A stretch of DNA of 64,000 bases from Hypericum androsaemum (GCA_963995505.1 OZ023181.1:3075487-3139486); one strand, 5' to 3'; counted from the stretch's first letter, positions 23,297-35,871 are shown. Made by a program: numbers and translations. Notes: a model not told the origin generated them from the letters alone.

Positions 23297-25161
23297 CTGT
23301 AGCTACTCTTATCAACTCTTTTACTTTTTCATTTATAAATAGTTATGCAACCTGAACCTCTGTCGATTTTTTTACATCTTGTACCATTTGTGTAAATACT
23401 TTTTGGCTAAATGTATTTGTTTGTAAGGTGGTTTTGTAAATAACAATAAAGAAAATTAGATGAATAGTTTGGTGTACTAATTCGTCATACAACCTGAAGG
23501 ACAAGCGCAAGCATGTATGTACGTGTATCATTTTCAGTATTCCAGTAATTTTGATTTTTCCTGTTATTACTGGTAACTAAACTAAATATAACGCATGCGA
23601 TAGAAGGATAAACAATGATAGCTCACAAGATCAATTAACAGAAAGCGTCATAAACTAATCAAACAAGAGCGATTAGTAGTTAATTTCATTCGATGTACTT
23701 TAAATAGAGTTTTTTCATGAGAGGGTCAGAATCTTCGACATCCCAATTCCCAATAATGGAGTCCTCAGGACAGTATTTTACTTGTCTAGAATTTGACCAA
23801 AAAATGCTCAAATATGTTGTTGAAGTACAATCTTGGAACCCCAAATAGGTAAATTGATGGTTATCAATAAAAAGTTATTTTGAATTCGGATTCGTGAGAA
23901 TATAACAGTGTTCAATATACTGTTGATGTATATTCTCAGAACTCTAGACAGGCAAAATATATCCCGAGGACTCTATTCGCAGAATTGTCAGATATCCTGA
24001 ATTCCCAGGAAAAATACTCATTTAATGTGGGATTTCAACGCTCATCATATTCTAGATGCTCATCGTATTCGGAGAATTGATTAAGATGTGACATACTACA
24101 CAGGGACAACATTACTTCTTCTTTTCAGTAAGTACTATGTAGCATCACTATGTCTTCGTTCTAATACATTCTAGATGCAATGGACCAAAGTGAATTTGAT
24201 GTAATATTGAAGGACCGAATGCTTCGTTATTTATAATAAACAAACTGGTTCATTTCGTCTAATAGCACAATACGTAGCATAAATAAATTAATAGAAATTT
24301 GTGGATCAATATCTATAGGTATAACTAATAGTATAAAAATTATCTTTACAAAAGATACTTATAAATTATTGTGATTTGATACGTTGTACTCTGAAATCGA
24401 ATCGAGTTGGATAAGTTTAACAGATTTTGCTTAAAAAAACTTAATTCTCTTCCCCTTCTCTCCAACCCCTCACTATTCCCCCACCACGGCACCACCAAAA
24501 CATGTTTTAGATGAATATTTTTGACTGAACTACTCATTTTTATATATTATCTATTATTCATTGCCGGCATTCAATATTTATATTTCGATTATGTTGCTCT
24601 TAACACTTCATCACTCGTTGCTCACTGGCACTTCATCATGAGATAATCTCTATTTAATTAGAGCTGTTTTTAGATAAATTATTGTCTTTTATTTGCTTAG
24701 ATGAAAAGTGCTAGTGAGCAGTGCAAAAATAGTAAGTTTAATTACTTATTACTTTGATGATTTATTTTCTAATAAATAAAACATAATTGTTAAAGAAAAT
24801 ACTTCATCACTAGTCACAACTCATTCTTGATTAGTCAAGACGATTACTTCCGAGTCTTTGAATCGTTACTCTACTCACCGATTTATATTTCCGTGTTCTG
24901 ATAATATTGTTGTAGCGAAAATAAATAAAAATATATATATGTGTAATTATGCAAAAAGAAAAAGGGCTTCAATTACAATTAGCTACCCTACGTTTCGTCC
25001 CACGAAAGAGACGTTCTTTTATGAGCGATACATGAACCAAATTCTCCTTAAAGTTTTTCACCTACAGGACATACCATACATTCAATGAAACATTTTTATT
25101 TCAATCACCTTCCGAACTGTCTATGCACGGAAGACAGAAACACAGATGTCAATATGAATAA
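23297..25161. other. AT-rich spacer with small fold-backs
   Basis: No gene recognised. A 14-bp inverted pair (GAGAATATAACAGT / ACTGTTGATGTATATTCTC) lies at about 23890-23940. An inverted-repeat element lies at 24598-24735. Other open frames are short and lack family resemblance. Confidence 0.4.
24598..24735. repeat. Short inverted-repeat (MITE-like) element
   Basis: Left arm CTTCATCACTCGTTGCTCAC then TGGCACTTCATC pairs imperfectly with the right arm GATGAAAAGTGCTAGTGAGC then AGTGC; about 70 bp lies between. No target duplication established. Confidence 0.45.
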
Positions 25162-25299
25162 GAATGCCGCGCACGTTTTTTTTTTTTTGAGAAACAACAC
25201 GAACACTTCATTAGCATCAGCCAGGAGAATCAACAGCCAGTAAGGCAATTACATCCGGGGGGTGGTGGTTTGGACGGCAACCCAATCATCCGAGAGAGA

Positions 25300-28200
25300 G
25301 CCTAATTAACACCTCTTACTCAAATAATATGCTAATCTATTGTTTGAGTGAGAGGTATAGAGCAAAAAATAGTTGGGCAAAGCTTGGAGGCTACTCCGAA
25401 GCGAAATAACCAAGTGTTCTAAATCCCAATTAACATTGGGGGCTTGATTACAGAGAAAATCATGAGCCACACGATAATCAGTTTCAATAATTGTCTTGGA
25501 TAGCCCGTAAGACCTTGCGATCAAGTCGATTGTAACCTGGATAGCCAGGAGTTTTGCTTCTAGAGGTGAGGAAGCCAGAACAAAGCTGATTGACCATCAA
25601 CGAGATGGCCTTCAAAGTTCCTAGCAACCACAGCCGCACCTGAAGTCGAGGAAGCCTCAATCCAAGACGCATTACAGTTGAACTTCGTCACGCCCACCTC
25701 CGGAGCCGTCCACGAAGCTTGTTGAGTAGAATCAGAGCTCTCATTCCTTCTTTGAAACCTGGTTTCCTGCAAAAATTCAGCATAAGAATGAGAAGAAGCC
25801 ATAGATGTAGAAGATGCAGGGTCTATTGAAGCTCCTTCAAAGATAAACTTATTTCTAGAGTTCCAGATAGACCAACATGTATACATTGCAAGAGAGATTA
25901 AATCTTGAGAATTAGAATTTTCCAAAAGCCTAAGCAAATCAGAGAGACAATGTCCAAAAGAAGCATACATAAACATATGATTAGTATGGCCAAAGCAACT
26001 ACTAAACCAAGTAGCATGAGCATGCTCACAATCAAAAAGCATATGATAAACTGACTCAATACTTGAACCACAAATACTACACTTAGGGGAAGGCGTAAGA
26101 TGTCTCATGTGGAGACCACCAGAGACAGGAAGAATGTCTTTAGTAGTACGCCAGATAAAGTTCTTGATCTTTGGATGCACTTCCAATTTCCAATTTTTTC
26201 CCAAATGCTTGGATCAAAAGGGGCAACACTATGCTCTGCACGAGCAACAATGCGAATCAGAGGGATCTGATTTTTCAAAAGATAGTACCCTGATTTAATA
26301 GAATAAATACCAGAAGTGTTCGGCTTCCAAATCAACTTATCGGGAGTATCAAAAGATCCAATTCGAATCTGAGCAATAGCATGCTTCTCATTTTCAGAGA
26401 AAAAAATCATAAATAAAGTCCCATTTCCAAGTCATGGTTTGGAAGTAAATTAAATCAGAAACTTTTTTCAAAGCCAAACTAAGAGGAGGAGTAGATGATA
26501 TTCTAGCAATGGGCAAAGTTGGTACCCAAGAATCCTCCCAAATATTAGAGTTCAAGCCATTACCAATTCTAGTAACCAGGCCAATCTTTAGAGCATTCCT
26601 ACCTTCCAAAAGGCTAGACCATAGCCAAGAAGGTTTGCCTCCTCTAGCAGCATTAGAAAAATTAGTGTTAGAAAAGTAAAGACCCTGAGAATCTGAGAAC
26701 AAAGAGAATCAGGGTTAGAGAAAAGTCTCCAAACTTGTTTAGCAAGAAGAGCTTTATTGGACAAATTGAAGTCCCTGAAACTTAAACAACCTTTGCATTT
26801 CGAGGAAGACAAATCTTCCCAACTAACCCAATGAACATTTCTTACCTCCACATCGTCTGACCACCAAAATTTAGACAACAAACTGTTTAATTTAGAGCAA
26901 AAAGACTTGGAAAAGAGTAAACATTGCATGATGTAACAAGAAATAGAGGAAATGACTGACTTAATCATCACTTCCCGACCAGCCAAGTTGAGCAAATTCT
27001 GTTTTCAACTCAAAGTCTTACTCTTAATCCTATCCATGATAAACTTCAAAGCTTCAGATTTGGATCTCCCCCGAAAGGAAGGAAGACCCAAGTACTTATC
27101 AGAAACAGTCATCTGATGCATACCTAGAATGTTCATGATATATAATTTAATATTTTTAAATTCCACGTGAGCAAAGCAGATGCTGAATTTTTCAAAATTA
27201 ATGTCCTGACCAGAAGCATTCGTGAAAGTATTCAAAACCTGCTTAAAAGCATAAGCCTCTTCGATAGAAGCCTTCCAAAAAAGAAGGGTATCATCAGCAA
27301 AGAGTATTTGCAAAATAGCAGGGCAATGAGAGTTAAAACTAAAGCCCTGGATGAGATCAACCTGTTGCGAATGTCTAAGAAGATGAGACAGAGAATCAGA
27401 GACAAACAAGAATAAAAAAGGAGAAAGAGGGTCTCCCTGTCTAATCCCACGAGATGAGTCAAACCAATCAAGAGGCTGTCCATTAAGTAAAATACTATAA
27501 GAAACAGATTGGACACAGCTCATAATAATTTTCATCCATCTAACAGGAAAACCAAGTTTGAGCATAACTAATTCAAGGAAGGACCAGTTAACTACATCAT
27601 AAGCCTTTTTAAGATCAAGTTTAATGGCCATATCGAGATTTCTTTTCCTGGTGCCAGTTTTCAAATAATGAAAGGCCTCATGAGCAATGGTAATATTATC
27701 TTGGATACTCCTATTCCTCACAAAAGTACTTTGGCTAACAGAAATCAGTCATTTCATCAAAGGAGAAAGTCTATTAGCCAAGATCTTAGAATATACTTTG
27801 TAAGCAAAGTTACACAAGCCTATAGGTCTAAATACCCCAATAGCAGTAAGACTAGCAGTCTTAGGAAGCAAAGTAATATGAGTTTTATTCAGCTTCTTAG
27901 GGACTCTAGTATTCAAGAACATGTTTTTAACAAGACCAATCAAGTCCACAGACACAATATCCCAAAATTTCTGGTAGAACATACCTGAGAAGCGATCAGG
28001 GTCTAGAGATCTTGAACTACCTAACTCAAATTAGCCTTCTTTACATCCTCAGAAGAAATCTACTTTAATAACCATGTGGACATAGACTGAGTCACTAAGT
28101 TAGGAATGCATTGTAAGAGGGCATGAGGGTCAGAAGATAACTGGGCAGTGTACAACACTTTAAAATGATAATGAACCAAGGCTTTTAAAGAGGAGGATTT

Positions 28201-29656
28201 CTCAACCCAGTCATCATTACAATTTTTGAGTTTGACAATTTGATTTCTTTGTCTCCTCTGAGTTGCAGTAGTATGAAAAAAAGGAGGAGTTCCTGTCACC
28301 CCAATTCATCCACTTAATTCTAGAGCATTGGTGCCAGTACATCTCATCCTTCTCATAAAGAGCACTGATTTCTTTAAGAACCAACTTCTCTTGATCCTTA
28401 CAATGGATAGCATGGTTAGAAGCCTGAATCTGGAGAAGAAGTTGGGATAGTTTTCAATTTTACCCCTTCTATTCTCAGAGCGATTCCTGCTCCAATTAGT
28501 CAAATCAGTATTACACCAAGTAATTTTTTTTGAAATATAGAGGGAGGGCAACCAGAAGAGGAATTTGACCAAGCATGATCAATGACATCCCTACAACCCT
28601 CCTCTTTGATCCAGAAAGACTCAAAACTGAACGATCTCTTATGAATCTTAGAGAAACAAGTATCCAAAAGAAGAAAAGCATGGTCAGAATCCATTGAAAT
28701 GGGACCATAGATAACCTCGGCTTTTGGAAACATGTTTCTCCAGCCAGCATTCACAAGAGCCCTATTAAGTCTCTGAAGCATGTTGGCAGAGTCGAATATT
28801 TTGTTGGACCAGGTATATGGGTTCTCTTTAAAACCCAAATCAAGTAAAGTACCTTCTTGCATGAACTCATGTAAAAGATTCATTTGTCAAATATTGAGAG
28901 TATTACCTCTCAATCTTTCCTCATTGCACAAAATAACATTAAGATCACCAAGGCATAACCAAGGCGTGGAAGAATTAAAACAGATTCGATTAAGAGAAGA
29001 CCAAAACCTACGTTTCAAAGAAGCATCTGGTTTACCATAAATGAAAGAAACTATGCAAGAAGAGCCACTATTTACATCAGAACAAGAAGTATTGATCAGA
29101 TTTTTAGAACTCGAGAAAATTTCAATATCAACATCATTTTTCCACTACAAAGCCAGACCCCCTACAGTCCCACAAGGATCAATGTAAAAACTATTTTGAA
29201 ACCTACAATTTTTTCTCAATTTTTTCAATTTCACTCTCTGCTGTCGTGTTTCCATAACCAACGCATGGAAGAATTAGAACAGATTCGATTAAGAGAAGAC
29301 CAAAACTTACGTTTCAAAGAAGCATTTGGTTCACCATAAATGAAAGAAACTAAGCAAGAAGAGCCACTATTCACATCAGAATAAGAAGTATTGATCAGAT
29401 TTTTAGAACTCGAGAAAATTTCAATGTCAACATCATTTTTCCACCACAAAGCCAGACCCCCTGCTGTCCCACAAGGATCAACGTAAGAACTATTTTGAAA
29501 CCTACAATTCCTTCTCAATTTTTTCAATTTCACTCTTTGCTGTCGTGTTTTCATAAGAAAGACTATTTGCAGAGAGTAATTCTGGATAAGTCCATTGAGG
29601 ACTTGAACTGTCAGGGATTGACCCAATCCCTGACAGTTCCAAGATAAAGCAATCAT
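25300..29656 (-). pseudogene. LINE ORF2: endonuclease, RT, zf-RVT, RNase H (decayed)
   Basis: Starts at 29656 with MIALSWNCQGLG, the conserved beginning of plant LINE apurinic endonucleases. A GDLNV-type motif is coded near 28940, after an internal duplication. RT is in 27005-27721 with GIRQGDPLSPFLF and the catalytic FADDTLLF. A Trp/Cys-rich zf-RVT region (CSICGSSIES..HMLFDC, WSIWNSRNKFIFEG) is at 25560-26204, followed by an RNase H-like domain (ETDYRVAHDFL at 25306-25524). The frame changes at least at about 28500, 28060, 27740, 27000, 26590 and 26400, and has stops in between. Confidence 0.9.
28952..29550 (-). repeat. ~299-bp direct tandem duplication inside LINE ORF2
   Basis: Two adjacent near-identical copies: 28952-29250 and 29251-29550, offset 299 bp. 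Both hold GAACAGATTCGATTAAGAG-type sequence, ACTCGAGAAAATTTCAAT and CTGCTGTCGTGTTT. Copies differ by roughly 5 percent by eye. The unit is not a multiple of three, so the duplication itself shifts the endonuclease frame. Confidence 0.85.
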
Positions 29657-29859
29657 TAATTTTTGAGTGGTAGATTAGCTACCACTCGGGAAAATTGGAG
29701 GACAGAGACCCAGCAGTCAACCCCAGGGGGGGAAAAGAAGGGCAGCCCATCAAGAAGCCCAAGGAGTCGACCTAAAAATCAAAAGAAGCTAAAGAAGAAG
29801 GCAGAGGATTAGTGTTAGATGAAGATAATTTGGTTTTTTTGTGGATTTTGGGTTAGGGT

Positions 29860-31371
29860 TTTTTTAATTGGGGGAAGATTTTCCCTTAGGAACAGGAAGA
29901 TGGGGTTGAGGAGGATTTCGAGAAGAGGAATATGATATGGATACATGCAATTTATGCTTTTGGTCATTAGAAGATGGAAATTTAGGTGGATTTGACATGT
30001 GTACAAGATTGGGAGTAGTTGGTTTGGCCACGTGAGTAGGTTCGAGTGATGGAGAGGGATTAATCACATGGGCTAGAATGGGACAAGGGTTAGATTTAGT
30101 GGTGTTGGGATAATCCATCAGTTCCTTACTAGTAAGGATAATAATCTTTCTCTGGTTATCCAATTTAGTTGGAAGAGAACCAGCTAGAGCAAAATTTGAT
30201 GAGAGAGGAGTAGAAAGTCCACTCTTAGTCATGAATGGCTGCACGAGGGGAGTGGGCGACAAGATCCTTGCGTTTAATAAACTACTACTACTAGGAGAAG
30301 TCCCTGAAGTGACATATGGCTGGAGAGAGACTCCTAATAGAGAAAGGACCAATCTATCCCTCGATGTATCAGGAGAGAAAGCAGAAACACCAGGGGTAAT
30401 TTTGTCCTGCATAACTAAAACATCAACACCATCAACTTTGCATTTCCCCAACCTTGAACCCGAGAAGGAAGGGGAAAGAAATATCATCACCCTAGAGGGC
30501 AGAGCCACCTATGATAGAGGAGGAAGCATACTTTGCGAGGGCGGCAATGGAGGAGGATGCCCACGAGGATACGCTCGGTGATGAAAAGGGCATTGACCGG
30601 TAGAGCGAGGGAAGACTGGAGTAGCCCTCATCCAATAACCAAAAGGGAGTTCTTCTAGCTTCATACTTTTCAGGAGAGACAACATCTGACCGTCGATAGA
30701 GCAAAAATGATTAGAATGTCTAAGACGACCACAAAAGAAGCAAAATTCTGGAAGTCTCTCATACTTATACGTGATAAGCCGAGAATCCCGGCCAGCACAG
30801 GGGATGCAAAAACCATTGAGAAGAGGAAGGTCCACTGCAACAAGGACCTCTAAACAAAGGAAAGCACTCCGACCCGATGAAGCCAGCTCATTCTCAGCAA
30901 CAAGGACCACTGCTGGCCGACCATTTTGGCAGTTTTTTGGCTAATCATTTTCCTCGAAAGACTATGAACTTGCACATGAAAACTGGCCAGGGAGAAATTA
31001 ATGTCGATCTATGAAATACTAGGATCCCATGCCTTTAATATCAGGTGTTGATTATCTACAAACCACAGGGTATTATATAAGGCACGATTATTATCCTCCA
31101 CATTCTTAAAGGAGAAGGAGAAAAGGTTTGGGGCTAGTTCACCAACCTCCAGAAGATCAAGCGAAGTACTCTAGGATTTGGCGACGCAGACATTTAAAGA
31201 AGGGACATGAGAGCTCCTAGAGGACATGACCTTTCCAACAAGGACAAGGTCAGGGTCCCAATCTTCAGAATCAATATTTGGAGACAGCGGAATGTCGGGC
31301 CTATGTTTCAAGAGGCATGTTTCTCTAAGCAACTCAGCAAGAATGACACTTTCATCTTGATTAGAGTCCAT
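29860..31371 (-). pseudogene. LINE ORF1: DUF4283 / CCHC nucleic-acid-binding protein (decayed)
   Basis: Probable start at 31371 (MDSNQDES). After a stop at about 31171 the same protein resumes with NLFSFSFKNVEDNNRALYNT and a WFVDNQHLILKAWDP segment typical of DUF4283. Then comes YERLPEFCFFCGRLRHSNHFC-like zf-CCHC_4 (in 30509-30910) and a Pro/Ser-rich tail (29864-30508). Broken by several stops and frame changes. Confidence 0.82.
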
Positions 31372-31689
31372 AAGGAAGATTATTATACTATTGATTAGGG
31401 CGAAGGAAAGGGAGAATATGGTTGGGAGGTAATAAAGAGTTTTTAAGGCTGTGAGACATGGATGGGTGAGGGAAAGGAAAGCTTGGTAGATAAAGGGTTA
31501 ATGGAGGGGAGAGCGGTAGGTAGGTGAGGATAGGAGGAGATAAAGAGGGAAGGACAAAGTAGAAGGTTAAATGAGGAGGGAAGAAGGGAAAGAGGGAGAG
31601 GAGAGAGAAGAGGCAAGCTCCTAAGCGAAGAAGAGTGTAATATCCATTGAACGCGAGAGGTGTTGGATAGGTGAGGAATGCCGCACACG

Positions 31690-32937
31690 TTTGGTGTGCA
31701 ACGTAAGGAAAGGCATAAACCAACGAGCACTTAGATCTTAATAAAAAAGTTTTGAGTTCGAATAATTAAAATAAAATAAATATTGGGAGATTTTTGCCAC
31801 CATTCATATTTTGTACCCTACTAAAAATGAATTAATTGACCCAATAGGTATCCAAATACATTAAAATATATGTAAAGTGATATCCTCTCTAAACTGATAA
31901 AAATTTTCGGTCCCATGTCTGGTTAATAATCTCTCTATCGTAATAATAAATGCTTTAAAAAATGTAGTGCTAAATTCTGGTCTCAATTTTTGCATAAAGT
32001 GATATTTCTTTAACAAATACATACATTTTTACATACTTTACAAATTTGGAATATATTTTAAGACATTATTTTGTGCTAAACTTGCTTATCTAATAAATCT
32101 TACATCATCATTTATCTTCTCAATTGTCCTCAAATGATCCTTTTGATTGTCGTCTTGTTGTAAGAAAATATCTCAATCGAGTTTAGGATTTGACTAATGC
32201 TATAATCAAAGATTCAAGATAATTTGAATATAGACATAATAATTTTTTGGTATTTATATATTTATTATTAAAATTTTAATTTTAATATTTTTGGAGAAAA
32301 AATACGTTAATCTTTCATATTTAATAACCTATTTAAAATAATATTTTTTTTCGATCCCAATATTATTATTTTAGAGAGGTTTTACTAAAACAGATATATG
32401 CCATAAGCTCCGTTACTACTCGGACAAACACACGGCCCTCACGTAACGTGATTTACCACTTTGGAGAAATGGCATGCCAGTTTGTTCAAACACGATCTTG
32501 TTAACTTCTTGTGCAATTCATTCCTTGAAAGATGCAAAAAAATATATTAAGCAGTAAGAAACATTAGAGCGACGTATCAGTGTCCATACATGGTGAGATG
32601 TTGTGTGCATGTCCCTTAATTTTATGGTTCCAAGACAGCACGAGAGAGAGGGTGCTCTTTGTACTTGTGAGTTCTTCGAACTTGCTCTGTCCTGTCTTGT
32701 TATTACACTTTCAGGCATTTGCCTCTGTTTCTTCAACGCAGTGCTGACCCGATTCTTTCTCCATTCTGACTCTCCGATCGAGTTCAGACGATTTTACAAT
32801 TTATTTTCTTTTCTTTTCGTTTTCGGAAGTTTAGATAAATTAGACGGCTTGGTAAAAACCAATAACTTGATATTATGCCAAACCAAATTTTTTATCCATA
32901 AATATTTATTAATTGAAGTTTGAGACGAGTTCTATTA
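31690..32937. other. AT-rich spacer with diverged dispersed repeat
   Basis: 31880-32270 is related to 21770-22060. An open frame at 32603-32923 has a hydrophobic start but no recognisable family and is not called. No gene supported. Confidence 0.45.
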
Positions 32938-32946
32938 TATAAAAAA

Positions 32947-33961
32947 GGGAAAAGTGCACTTTAGTATCCTGTGGTATCGCGAAAAATCCCGTCAGTACCC
33001 TGTGGTTTAAAACGTATCAATTGAGTCATACTTATTCCAATTAACATCAATTAGAGGCCCGGGCAGCTGCCCGGACCTGCCCGAACCTACCCGACCGCTG
33101 CCCGAACCACGTGGCCAGCCACGTCACCAAATTTTGATGACGTGGCGCCACGTGGACATCCTCCTCCTCCTCCTCCTCCGCCTCCTCCTCCTCCGCCTCC
33201 TCCCCTCCTCCGCCTCCTCCCCTCCGCCTCCTCCTCCGCCTCCTCCCCTCCTCCACCTCCTCCCCTCCTCCGCCTCCTCCCGCGTACTCCTCCTCCCCTC
33301 CTCCTCCTCCTCCTCCCCCCGCTTCCTCCTCCTCCTCCTCCTCCCCCCGCCTCCTCCTCCTCCTCCTCCCCACGTCCTCCTCCTCCTCCTCCCCCCGCGT
33401 CCTCCTCCTCCTCCTCCCCCGCTTCCTCCTCCTCCTCCTCCCCCACTTCCTCCTCCTCCTCCTCCTCCCCCCGCGTCCTCCTCTTCCTCCCCCGCTTCCT
33501 CCTCCTCCTCCTCCTCCCCCTGCGTCCTCCTCCTCCTCCTCCCCACGTCCTCCTCCCCCGCTTCCTCCTCCTCCTCCTCCTCCCCCCGCGTCCTCCTCCT
33601 CCTCCCCCGCTTCCTCCTCCTCCTCCTCCTCCTCCCCCCGCGTCCTCCTCCTCCTCCCCTGCTTCCTCCTCCTCCTCCTCCTCCCCCCGCTTCCTCCTCC
33701 TCCTCCTCCCCCCGCGTCCTCCTCCTCCTCCCCGCCTCCTCCTCCTCCTCTTGGTGACGTGGCGCCACGTCATCAAAATTGGTGACGTGGCTGCCACGTG
33801 GCCCGGGCAGCGCTCGGGTAGGTTCGGGCAGGTCCGGGCAGCTGCCCGGGCCTCTAATTGATGTTAATTGGAATAAGTATGACTCAATTGATACGTTTTA
33901 AACCACAGGGTACTGACGGGATTTTTCGCGATACCACAGGGTACTAAAGTGGACTTTTCCC
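32947..33961. mobile_element. Mutator-like long-TIR element, copy 2 (microsatellite core)
   Basis: 1015 bp, ends GGGAAAAG..CTTTTCCC as in copy 1, and perfect 9-bp target duplication TATAAAAAA (32938-32946 and 33962-33970). Arms of about 200 bp with the GGTATCGC, TTTAAAACGTATCAATTGAG and AGAGGCCCGGGCAGCTGCCC blocks and CACGTGG G-boxes. Everything between about 33157 and 33754 is CTC-rich microsatellite punctuated by CCCCCGC. Arms are closer to each other than to copy 1. Confidence 0.87.
33157..33754. repeat. 600-bp CTC/CTCCCCCGC compound microsatellite
   Basis: Runs of (CTC)3-8 separated by CCCCGC, CCCCCGC, CCACGTC or TTC steps. Strong strand asymmetry: plus strand nearly all pyrimidine. It produces long artefactual open frames on both strands (Pro/Ser/Leu-rich or Gly/Glu/Arg-rich). 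Confidence 0.9.
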
Positions 33962-34489
33962 TATAAAAAAACTACAAAGTTGTCGAATGTTGAAGTGTTG
34001 GAATGTTGAAGTGTTGGAGTGGAGACAAATTAAATGAGCAAACACTGGAGTCCACCAGATTTGACGGGAAAACAATTTTCTCGTCGGCACTTCCTTCCGA
34101 AGCATTCTCCAGTCACCGACAATACGAAGTTGGAAAAATTATATAGAAATTCTTGAAAATTACTAATAGTTCCCCCAAATAGAATACATTTCAAACAATC
34201 CTGACATTTGAGGGAAAAAAAAGTAAAATATATAAAATCAAAGAAAACAGAAATTCGAAAAATATAAATTATCACAAATTCTTAAAACATCTTAAAAAAA
34301 GTATCTATCTACTTGGCCCGGGTTGGGCCCAGCAGCACCAATGAGATGTTAAATGAAAAACTTGTAATATCACACAAAAATAAGGAAAGTTTTGAAAATC
34401 AATTAAAAACAACAAGTGAACATTGGATACCGTTTCTACCGTTTCAGATAAACCGAAGAACAAGTTACTTGTTAACCATTTTATACGGA

Positions 34490-34740
34490 ATTTGGCTTGA
34501 AAATCTCAAGGGCACATCAGACAAAAATTGCAAAGGTACATCAGGCAAAAAAATTTCACGGGCACATCAGTTTAAAAAAAGAAGCAACCACATATGTTTC
34601 AAAGGTAAAAATCTGATGTGTCATTATTCTTGCTTGATGTCATTTGAAAAAAAGATAAAAAACTCGATGTACCGTTAATCTTGTCTGATGTGCGATTGTA
34701 ATTTATCTCATGTGGCGTTGCATTTTTGCCTTTAAAAATA
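34490..34740. repeat. Inverted array of CACATCAG-type short repeats
   Basis: Left half holds GGGCACATCAGACAAAAATT, GGTACATCAGGCAAAAAA, CGGGCACATCAG at ~30-bp spacing. The right half holds the same motif inverted: CTGATGTGTCATT, TTGATGTCATT, CGATGTACCGTT, TTGTCTGATGTGCG, CTCATGTGGCGTT. Together they could fold as an imperfect long hairpin. Non-coding. Confidence 0.6.
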
Positions 34741-35209
34741 AAAAATGAAGCAATAACAAGTCTGAGCTAGAAGATATTGCGTCTATTAGAAAACATAGCA
34801 AAAATTACAAGGTAAATCTAGGTATTTTTTTCATAAAAATTATTAGTTAAACAACTAAACAATTTGCAGAATGTTTAATTGAGTTATTTTTTTAGTAAAA
34901 TTGGAAGAAGAAGAAATAAAACATATTTTCACTTTCTTAGTAAGTTTTATGAGAAGAAGAAGAAGAGAGAAGAGGAGGGAATGGTTAAATCAGAAACCAC
35001 GTGAAAAAAACAAGGTTTTCAAATACGATCCAGAGCGCGATCCGCTTTTGTCTCCGGGTCGCATTTTAATCGGTCCGATCAATTGGACTACTGGTCGAAC
35101 CAATATTTTTTTATATATATTGAAAATATATATTTATTAATATTTTAATTACTCTTATCCCACAACCCCAATTTTTCTTTCTTTTTTGACCCACCATAAC
35201 CTTAAAATA

Positions 35210-35211
<2 letters not shown>

Positions 35212-35268
<57 letters not shown>
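35212..35268. repeat. (AT)n microsatellite
   Basis: About 28 uninterrupted AT units. Confidence 0.97.
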
Positions 35269-35271
<3 letters not shown>

Positions 35272-35871
35272 ACCAAATATGATTTTTCTCTTTTTATTAG
35301 GGGGTTGGTCGATTTTTTTAGGTCAAAATATCTGACCAACCCTAATTTTTTAGTTCAACTTTACGAATCGAAAAAAACGGAATAAAAATTCGGTCAAACT
35401 ACCCAATCCAACCATTATTTGAGCAGTTCGTAAGGTTAGCAATTTTCTGACCAAACCCGATACACTCTTCAAACCAAATCTTGATCCAACCGGTCAAACC
35501 ACTAGTCGGAGCACATATTTAAAAACTATGAAAAAAGAGGCGTAATCGCATTTGTTTTCAACATTCCAAATCTTTAAATCAATAGTCCAGATAATAATAC
35601 TGTCCATGTCATTTAGTCCGTACCAAATTCACCCTCCTATCTACCATATCCTTTTTCTTTTTCCAACCAGATGATCAAAACTCGTATACCGTAAATTATA
35701 ACTTTTTCTTTTTTCATAGATTTTTGCAAGTTTACCTAGTTAAGGATGTTTTGGTAAAAAATAAACTCAAACGCCATTTTGCCAGTAGAGAAAACCTTGT
35801 ACTTGATGAGAGATGGCCCCTAGGAACATAGGAGTTTATAAATAGCGGGCAAGTATCTGACGACAAAGGAG

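Larger units (their letters stand above)
25176..31675 (-). mobile_element. Full-length non-LTR (LINE, L1-type) retrotransposon, inactive
   Basis: 6.5 kb read on the minus strand from 31675 to 25176. Flanked by a 14-bp target duplication with one mismatch (GAATGCCGCGCACG at 25162-25175, GAATGCCGCACACG at 31676-31689). The 3' end carries a 13-bp poly(A) (poly-T at 25176-25188). Order: GC/purine 5' UTR, ORF1 with DUF4283-like and CCHC regions, ORF2 with endonuclease, RT, zinc-binding RVT region and RNase H. Numerous stops and frame changes make it inactive. Confidence 0.93.
33971..35871. other. AT-rich spacer downstream of OEP80
   Basis: Contains the inverted array at 34490-34740 and the (AT)n tract at 35212-35268. 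No gene supported; the right end is the 3' UTR/flank of OEP80. Confidence 0.45.

Noticed and set aside
23890..23940. Possible miRNA hairpin (GAGAATATAACAGT / ACTGTTGATGTATATTCTC).
   Set aside because: Arms are short and AT-rich with a 3-nt mismatch bulge; no match to a miRNA family I know.
32603..32923. 106-codon plus-strand open frame with hydrophobic N-terminus.
   Set aside because: No family resemblance, AT-rich spacer composition, no splice or promoter support.
33087..33861. Open frames of 200-240 codons on both strands (Pro/Ser-rich and Gly/Glu/Arg-rich).
   Set aside because: They are pure products of the CTC/CTCCCCCGC microsatellite inside MULE copy 2; no unique sequence or domain.
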